Assembly: GCA_028829895.1 (NCBI GenBank)
Contig: CM054180.1
Coordinates: 114,313,135-114,377,134, forward strand
Direction: 5' to 3'
Source of the DNA: Sinotaia quadrata
Lineage: Eukaryota > Mollusca > Gastropoda > Architaenioglossa > Viviparidae
Length of the DNA: 64,000 bases
Shown here in pieces: positions 57,515 to 64,000 of this stretch (position 1 is the stretch's first letter; the number at the start of each line of letters is the position of its first letter). The notes below the pieces were generated by a model, which was not told the origin of the DNA, made no database searches, and was given only the letters and a program-made list of their open reading frames with translations. The translations under genes and the position numbers were made by a program.

Positions 57515-58205
57515 CAGGGGTGCACAAACTTTTTAGGCCAGAGGGCCACATTTCCAATTGATAGTGCATGGAGGGCCGCAAGTCAGATTGCACATGGATG
57601 ACAACAGAAATAATGAAATACATTCGTTTTTGCCTTATTAACCTAGATTTAGTCTTTATTAGTGAGAAGGGTGAGCCTGAATGTTGTTAACAACTTTATC
57701 AATATTTGGTTCGAGTTTTGTAGTCGCCAGCCTCAAAATCGAACAGAGATTGTTGTCGTCAAATTCGATCTCAGCTTGTTCTTGTTCATGTTCATTACTG
57801 AAAACGTTTGTTCACACAAGTATGTGCTGCCGAATTCTGACAACAACTTGCAAGCCAAGTCCTTAACATTTCTGTTTGTGCTCGAGCTGAGACTTCCATA
57901 AAATGTTAAAATGTTGTTCTGCTGAAATGATGACTTCAGTTCAGGTGAACATTGAAGATCAATGACCTTGAGTAAAAGGCCCTGATGATTTGGCAACAAT
58001 ATGTGCTACTTTGCAACTTGCACGAGCAAAATACTTGTTTTCTTCAGACTTTTTGTGAAGAAATGTTGCTGTGCTGACAGACCTTTTAAAAGTTGCTCAA
58101 TTTTGTTGTTTCTCCAGTGCCTTTTAAGTCATCAAAAGTCGCAGCTGCTTTGTTTTGTAATGCCCCTTGCAGTTGAAGTCCTTCATTACAGTAACAGACT
58201 CACAA
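57515..58205 (-). mobile_element. hAT element, right end lost
   Basis: Left TIR CAGGGGTGCACAAACT is identical to that of the 24829 element. No matching right end or TSD is found; zinc-finger upstream sequence resumes at about 58205. Length at least about 690 bp. Confidence 0.8.
57659..58190 (-). pseudogene. hAT transposase with internal deletion (GTF2IRD2/ZBED5-like)
   Basis: Minus strand: NKYFARASCKVAHIVAKSSG and PFTQG (N-terminal half) run directly into VIDLQCSPELKSSFQQNNIL, TFYGSLSSSTNRNVKDLA and LLSEFGSTYLCEQTFSVMNM (C-terminal region). A frameshift precedes DDNNLCSILRLATTKLEPNI and a final HPSH-stop at 57659-57661. The catalytic centre is missing. Confidence 0.85.
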
Positions 58206-59036
58206 CATCTTGATATTTCCATGAGACAGAATCAACATCTACATATAACATTTATACAAATATAAATTGAATAGAAATATATATTCCCAATCCTATAAAT
58301 CAGGGGTCGGGAACCTTTTTGTCTAAAAGAGCCATGGACACCACATATTTTGAAAAGTAATTCTGTGAGAGCCATACATTATGTTTAAAACTAAAAATTC
58401 AAGTAAATGTGTGCATTTTGTGTAATTTCAACTCTAAAAGTACAATAATTATGTTTCTGAATTCTTTTTAATAACATTGTTATGCTGTTGCTAATCAATA
58501 ATGAGTATTTCTTACCTTTAATGCGACTTCTGGTGCTGCTTGTCTTCGCTGATGGTTCTGTAGTCTGGTTGATACGTGGTGAGGTTAAACTTCATGCAGG
58601 CGTTGAGACTTTAGTAGACTTTAGCTCATTTGTAGAATGAAATATTGATATGCAATTATGTGTAGATGAAAGGAGTCTAAAGAAACATATTTTTTTTATA
58701 ATCGAACATTTGTCTGCGAGCCATCAATAAAGCCACATCTGGCTCAAGAGCCACAGGTTCCCGACCCCTGCTTTAAATCCTAAAATTTCAGCTGGAAAAT
58801 TTGGGGTCGGTCTAGTATCAAACTTACTCAACACAAAAACTTCCTTCAATCAGCCAGTATGGAAATAATTTATGTAGGTTGCTTGCTTCTCTGAAATTGA
58901 GGATTATTTTAGCAAACGCTGACATCACACGTTATTTTTGAACATTAATCAGTTCATTTTGCACAGCGTTCAAGATTCTCTTCTGTTGGTTTATAACACA
59001 GACCTATATAGTGATACAAGAAATATTTGGTTTCAG
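58205..59036 (+). promoter_or_regulatory. Upstream block of ZNF2, interrupted by a hAT
   Basis: Matches 14150-14516 (ACATATAA-ATTTA-ACAAATATAAATTGA, GGTCTAGTATCAAACTTACT) with the 58301-58770 element inserted. No coding. Confidence 0.4.
58301..58770. mobile_element. Non-autonomous hAT element, 470 bp
   Basis: TIRs CAGGGGTCGGGAACCT and (right) AGGTTCCCGACCCCTG, perfect over 16 bp. TSD CTATAAAT (58293-58300) and CTTTAAAT (58771-58778), 7 of 8. Alpha is empty at CTATAAAT 14223-14230. No coding sequence. The GAGCCA/TGGCTC inner repeats are typical of such elements. Confidence 0.93.
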
Positions 59037-59130
59037 GATGCTGATGCAGACATTGCTGCATACATGCAAAATCAATGATGGCAGACATGACAAAACTGAA
59101 TGTTTTGATTTTGTTCCAAATATAAAACAG
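59037..59130 (+). other. Non-coding 5' exon of ZNF2
   Basis: GGTTTCAG acceptor and AACAG|GTAAGTGA donor. 94 nt, paralogue of 14517-14612. Confidence 0.55.
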
Positions 59131-59171
59131 GTAAGTGAAAAAGTGTTAATGATCTAGTGTCAATCACTATA

Positions 59172-60401
59172 CAGTTGAACACACTCATCTCGGCATCGGT
59201 TAACTTGCCAACCCTAGTTAAGTCGACGTTTTTGAAGTGGAACCACCAAATTCCCTCTTTGTCTTAGCATATTCTCATCAGTTACGTCGATTCTTTTTAT
59301 GTCGCCGAACCCTACTATCTCGGGCACAAAAGAAGGCTCTCCAAGACCAAGAACATCAGGATATTAAAAGTCTATTGAGGCTTCTGGAGTGAGCGTGAGC
59401 GAAACGCGCGAGCACACACACACACACACACACAATGACTCGCGACTTTAAGTTTGATACTTGGTTAGCTTTTTGTAAAAATAAATTACTCGTACAGCCC
59501 TCTGGTTTTTCCCATTTTGTGAGCAATCTTTGTGTTTGCAGTGTTGGAGAATACATGTACAGACATAATGAAATGTTTGTATCGAGAGTTGACAACGAGC
59601 CAAATTCACAATTGTCATAGCATTTTCTCATCAGTTATGTCGCCGAACACTAATGCAATGTCTGATTGTTTGTTTGTTTCTTTCTTTGTACTGTACATCA
59701 TTACATGTATCTCGAGTACAAAAGAGGGCCCGATTCACTACTTAACATTAGCTATCTTGATCCCCAAGACTAATCATCATCGGCTTTCGAAAATGTTAGT
59801 TATCGATGTTCTTCAACTGGTTCACACCTCTTTTATGTTAATTAGCCCACTTTTGAAATAACCGCGTGTACGATACAGAACTGTCGAAATGACTCGAGAA
59901 TTTAATTTTGACACTTGTTAGCTTTTTTAAAAACGAACTACAGTGTACACCCCGCAGGTTTTTTTGTGATTTTGTGAGCGATCTTTGTGTTTGCAATTTT
60001 GGTGAATATAATGAAAGGTTTGTACATTTTATTGTATTCATATACTGGTAAATCTCTGCTGTTAGTTGGTGCAAATAAGCCTTTTGTTGTTAGCAAACTA
60101 TGTACAGTGTATGTACATTTTAATAGCCTGCCGATCGCGTCTTCAAACAAATCGTGGCAACGCTGTTGTATAAAAAATCAAAAACATGTGCATGTACATT
60201 CTCATTTATTAACGCACATCGTGTACATAAAGAAATTCAAGAACATTACATGTAATATTGAAGCATTTGTTTTCAAGTAGACTGTTAAAAGGCAAAAAGC
60301 AACAAAGCATTTTAGACTTTGGTTTTTTGCAATCTCTATCATCAGTTATCTCGATACTTTTTGGCCAACCCCCAAGTCGTCAAAATATCTGGGTTCGACT
60401 G
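59172..60401 (+). mobile_element. pogo/Tigger element (beta)
   Basis: TIRs CAGTTGAACACACTCATCTC and (right end) CTGGGTTCGACTG, flanked by TA (59170-59171 and 60402-60403). Paralogue of 14658-18227 without the nested hAT and with about 0.2 kb deleted after the transposase-tail codons (near 60321). Carries the (CA)n run at 59412-59434. Confidence 0.88.
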
Positions 60402-60403
60402 TA

Positions 60404-61722
60404 TTTATAAATCTTATTTTTTCTTTACTATAGGTCTTGAAGTTTCTTAGAAGTTTTATTTGAAAAATCTTAACATTCTTTATAATGTAGGTCTTGAAGT
60501 ATGTTAGAAGTGTTATTTGTAAAACATTTTTATTCTTTATAATTTAGGACTTGAAATTTGTTCTAAATATTGATTATAAAACTTATTTTTCTTTACTATA
60601 GGTATTGAAGTTTGTTAGAAGTATTAATTTGCAAATCTTTATTTTCTTTATAATTGAAGTTAGAAATGTTATTCATAAATCTTATTACTTTTTAGGTTTT
60701 GAAGTATGTTTGAATTGTAATTTCTAAATATTTTTTCTATCCTTTTTTTTATATAATGTATTAATGTAATGTATTTTGAAGTTTATTACAAATGTTGAGA
60801 AAAAAATTTTCTTGCATGATTAGTTTATATAGTTAAACAATGTGTGGAGTACTTCACACATCTGATTTCATTTTCATGTCTAGTAAATTTAACAAACAAT
60901 TCTGATTTCAGTTTTCTGTAGAGTATTTAATACAAAATCATGATTTCAGTATTGTGAAGTATTTAGCATGAAATAAAAATGTAAATTTTTTGTGAATATT
61001 TAATACTTTATCATGATGTCAATTTAGAGTGGAATCCAATTTACCAGTGGAGTGCCTGATCTTAATATTTCATATGGAGTGTCTAACACATGACTATACT
61101 ATTATTTTAAAAGTTATTTATGTCAATTTCCTAAATCTTCACTTGGTCTTGGTTGTTCCTTTATGTTTCTAACACTGACCAATTTATTCTCTGCAGGACG
61201 ATGAATTATAAAGACATTTCAGTGACCTCAGCTGGATTATTACCTTTAAGTAATTGTTGTGGTTTTTTATTTTACTTATTGTTTTGCATTACCAATTACA
61301 TGATAATAGAGTGTCTTTAATTCCTGTCAGTTGTATATTGGCTTCTACTCTACCCAGGTTTACTTATACTTCAGAAACTTCAGAAAAGAAACTTGTATGT
61401 TGTCACTGAAATAAATTATTGTGTTTTACTTCCAATTTTATTAGAACAGACCTGCATTGACCCCGGATAAAAGTTGAAAGCATGTAATCAATGTAATAGA
61501 GCATTCTCTTGGTCTTTGTTGCTTGCTCCAACAAATGCATATTCCTACTGATGATAATGGAGAAACTATACAATTGTGTTCTATGCTATAAATAATTATC
61601 ATGGTCTTCAAACTTGATCTAGACACATGACTGTTAGTATTGGAGGAAAATTGTTTAAATATGATAGTCTTCTGCTTTACCACAACATGTATGTATTCAC
61701 ACTGTAGAAAAGCCAATTCAGT
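60404..61722. other. Intron-like sequence of the ZNF2 unit with finger relics
   Basis: Matches 18230-20450 with about 0.8 kb of the old finger relics (19560-20270 in alpha) missing. Contains the candidate short exon at 61197-61251. Confidence 0.55.
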
Positions 61723-61746
61723 GTGAGGCCATACTGTTCTAGAGAA

Positions 61747-63111
61747 ATGTCATTTACATGTGATCAGTGCAGTAAAGCATTTTCAATGTTTTCTCACTTG
61801 TCAAGACACATGCATATTCATACTGGAGAAAAGCCATTTAGATGTGATCAGTGCAGTAAAGCATTTACACAGTCTTCAATCTTATCAAGGCATATGCATA
61901 TTCATACTGGAGAAAAGCCATTTAAATGTGATCAGTGCAATAAAGTATTCTCAAAGTCTTCTGACTTATCAAGGCATATGCGTATTCATACTGGAGAAAA
62001 GCCATTTAAATGTAATCAGTGCTATAAAGTATTCTCACATTTTTCTAGCATATCAAAACACATGCATATACATACTGGAGAAAAGCCATTTAGATGTGAT
62101 CAGTGCAGTAAAGCTTTCTCAGGGTCTTCTAGCTTAAAAAGTCACATGCGCATTCATACTGGAGAAAAGTCATTTAAATGTGATTGGTGCAATAAAGTAT
62201 TCTCACATTTTTATCGCTTATCATATCACATGCGTATTCATACTGGAGAAAAGCCATTTAGATGTGATCAGTGCAGTAAAGCATTCTCACAGTCTTCTCA
62301 CTTATCAAGTCACATGCGCATTCATACTGGAGAAAAGCCATTTAGATGTGATCAGTGCAGTAAAGCATTCTCACGGTCTTCTGACTTATCAAATCACATG
62401 CATATTCATACTGATGACAAGCCATTTAGATGTGATCTGTGCAGTAAAGCATTCTCACACTCTTCTTATTTATCAAAGCACATGCGCATTCATACCGGAG
62501 AGAAGCCGTTTAGATGTGATCAATGCAGTAAAGCATTCTCAGCTCCTTATATATTATCAAGTCACATGCGCATTCATACTGGAGAAAAGCCATTTAGATG
62601 TGATCAGTGCAGTAAAGCATTCTCACGGTCTTCTGACTTATCAAATCACATGCATATTCATACTGGAGAAAAGCCATTTAGATGTGATCAGTGCAGTAAA
62701 GCATTCTCACGGTCTTCTGACTTATCAAATCACATGCATATTCATACTGGAGAAAAGCCATTTAGATGTGATCAGTGCAGTAAAGCATTCTCACGGTCTT
62801 CTCAATTATCAAGTCACATGGGTATTCATACTGATGACAAGCCATTTACATGTGATCTGTGCAGTAAAGCATTCTCACACTCTTCTTATTTATCAAAGCA
62901 CATGCGCATTCATACCGGAGAGAAGCCGTTTAGATGTGATCAATGCAGTAAAGCATTCTCAGCTCCTTATATATTATCAAGACACATGCGTATTCATACT
63001 GGAGAAAAGCCATTTAGATGTGATCAGTGCAGTATAGCATTCTCATGGTCTTCTCACTTATCAAGACACATGCATATTCATACTGGAGAAAAGCCATTTA
63101 AATGTGATTAG
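61747..63111 (+). CDS. ZNF2: C2H2 zinc-finger protein, 16 tandem fingers
   Basis: 454 residues from the first in-frame ATG (MSFTCDQC). The ZNF1 upstream ATG is AGG here (GTGAGGCCA), so 61747 or a spliced upstream start is needed. Sixteen 28-residue C2H2 fingers start at Phe codons 61753 + 84n with HTGEKPF linkers; two linkers are HTDDKPF (after fingers 8 and 13). Expected to be a nuclear DNA-binding protein; no effector domain is encoded. Fingers 8-10 and 13-15 are a recent 420-bp-spaced duplication, and fingers 8, 11 and 12 share one recognition helix (SRSSDLSN). Translation stops at TAG in finger 17, where the usual CAG of CDQC is mutated; fingers continue in the same frame. Confidence 0.87.
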   Translation: MSFTCDQCSKAFSMFSHLSRHMHIHTGEKPFRCDQCSKAFTQSSILSRHMHIHTGEKPFKCDQCNKVFSKSSDLSRHMRIHTGEKPFKCNQCYKVFSHFSSISKHMHIHTGEKPFRCDQCSKAFSGSSSLKSHMRIHTGEKSFKCDWCNKVFSHFYRLSYHMRIHTGEKPFRCDQCSKAFSQSSHLSSHMRIHTGEKPFRCDQCSKAFSRSSDLSNHMHIHTDDKPFRCDLCSKAFSHSSYLSKHMRIHTGEKPFRCDQCSKAFSAPYILSSHMRIHTGEKPFRCDQCSKAFSRSSDLSNHMHIHTGEKPFRCDQCSKAFSRSSDLSNHMHIHTGEKPFRCDQCSKAFSRSSQLSSHMGIHTDDKPFTCDLCSKAFSHSSYLSKHMRIHTGEKPFRCDQCSKAFSAPYILSRHMRIHTGEKPFRCDQCSIAFSWSSHLSRHMHIHTGEKPFKCD

Positions 63112-63755
63112 TGCAGTAAAGTATTTTCACAGTCTTCTCACTTGTCAAATCACATGTATAATCATACTCGAGTAAAGCCATTTAGATGTGATCGGTGCAG
63201 TAAAGCATTTGTACGGTTTATTCAGTTATCAAGATACATGCTTATTCATAATGGAGATAAACATTTAAATGTAATCGGTGCAGTAAAGCATTCTTATAGT
63301 CTTATCGCTTATCCAAACTCTTGCATATTCATACTGGTGAGAAGCCATATGGATGTGATCATTTGGGTAAAGCATTCTCATATTCTTCTTTTGGAAATCA
63401 CAGGCATATTCATTGTGAAGATAATCCATTTAAATGTGATCAGTTCAGTAAAGCATTCTGACAGTCTTCTCATCAATTCATATGTGTATTCATACTGGTG
63501 AAAAGACAAATAAATGTAATATGTGCATGAAAGTGTTTGCTTGCCCTTTACCCTTTTCAAAGTAATGTTCACATTCATGCTGGAGAAAAGCCATACAGAC
63601 ATAATCAAGGCAATAAAGCATTCTCAAAGTCTTCTCATCCGTTCACGTGTATTCATAGTGGTGAAAAGACAAATATATAAATATGTGTGTCAAAGTATTT
63701 GCTTATCCTCCTGCATCAAAACAAATGCTCATACATACTTCAGAATAACCATATA
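63112..63755 (+). pseudogene. ZNF2 3' finger relics
   Basis: In frame after the TAG: CSKVFSQSSHLSNHMYNH, then FRCDRCSKAFVRFIQLSRY (second His replaced by Tyr), then a frameshift at GATAAACATTTAAATG that is also present in ZNF1 (21730). Later fingers near 63330-63700 are frameshifted and carry the shared TGA. The common damage predates the duplication; the TAG does not. Confidence 0.8.
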
Positions 63756-64000
63756 AATGTTATGCAGAATTTTCTAGCTTATCAGCAGTTGGAATTCAGC
63801 CTTTAGCCCCCATCAACAAAACCAGTTTCACTGGAAGTAATACATTTTTTAAAATATTATTTTTTGTTTTGCTTTTATTCTCATATATACAGTTAGAAAA
63901 ACTGAAGATAGATTTTTTAAATTTAGTAGTAGTTCCTTTTATTGTGTGCTTGTAGAATGTATACTTTGAAAGTTAAAGAAATAACTTTTTATGTTTCTGT
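63756..64000 (+). other. ZNF2 3' UTR-like region
   Basis: Matches 22345-22590 (AGCCTTTAGCCCCCATCAAC patch). Continues past the window. Confidence 0.55.

Larger units (their letters stand above)
32931..64000. repeat. Segmental duplication, copy beta (continues past window)
   Basis: Starts at TCTGGTATCTAATGACTTTG directly after the last alpha sequence, so the copies are head-to-tail. Beta carries extra insertions (37874-39546, 40586-45146, 45309-48087, 55219-56798, 57515 onward, 58301-58770). It has one repeat-A module where alpha has two, and keeps a zinc-finger segment (48990-53400) missing in alpha between 11525 and 11535. Confidence 0.85.

Overview
This is eukaryotic nuclear DNA, very AT-rich, with intron-like spacers and no prokaryotic gene organisation. 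The C2H2 zinc-finger arrays and the spread of DNA transposons (hAT, pogo/Tigger, mariner, PIF/Harbinger) plus LTR and non-LTR retroelements point to an animal, most likely an invertebrate whose C2H2 family has expanded. I cannot name the species.

The main structure is a tandem segmental duplication of about 32 kb. Copy alpha runs from about 954 to 32930 and copy beta starts at 32931 and continues past the window end. They are collinear: 954-4216 with 32931-36600; 5093-10640 with 36601-45280; 10645-11530 with 48093-48980; 11531-13675 with 53400-55195; 14140-20450 with 58205-61735; then a zinc-finger array in each. A last exon of an unrelated gene, perhaps MATH/TRAF-like, lies at 545-637, just outside the duplication.

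Zinc-finger genes: ZNF1 (20451-21398, 11 fingers) and ZNF2 (61747-63111, 16 fingers) are the only long intact arrays. Both end at a single-base nonsense change, with more fingers encoded beyond it. ZNF3 (about 50860-53150, beta only) is decayed and split by a hAT element. Further finger relics lie at 3085-3310 and 34775-34995 (minus strand), 12040-12310, 19330-20446, 23060-23358, 26880-27290 and 30100-30800. Each unit has a conserved upstream block and a spliced non-coding 5' exon (11235-11353, 14517-14612, 48677-48795, 59037-59130).

Mobile elements with visible ends and target-site duplications: hAT at 5608-5851 and 8238-8481 (with a probable excision footprint at 37102-37117), 15191-17298, 24829-25592, 51540-53078 and 58301-58770; pogo/Tigger at 14658-18227 and 59172-60401; mariner at 31401-31970; Harbinger at 40586-45146; an unassigned element at 45309-48087; solo LTRs at 37874-39546 and 55219-56798. 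Because alpha and beta are paralogous, most insertions have an empty site in the other copy, so the order of events can be read directly. I found no CRISPR array, rRNA or convincing tRNA. The window reads as a young, actively rearranging zinc-finger cluster accumulating transposons.
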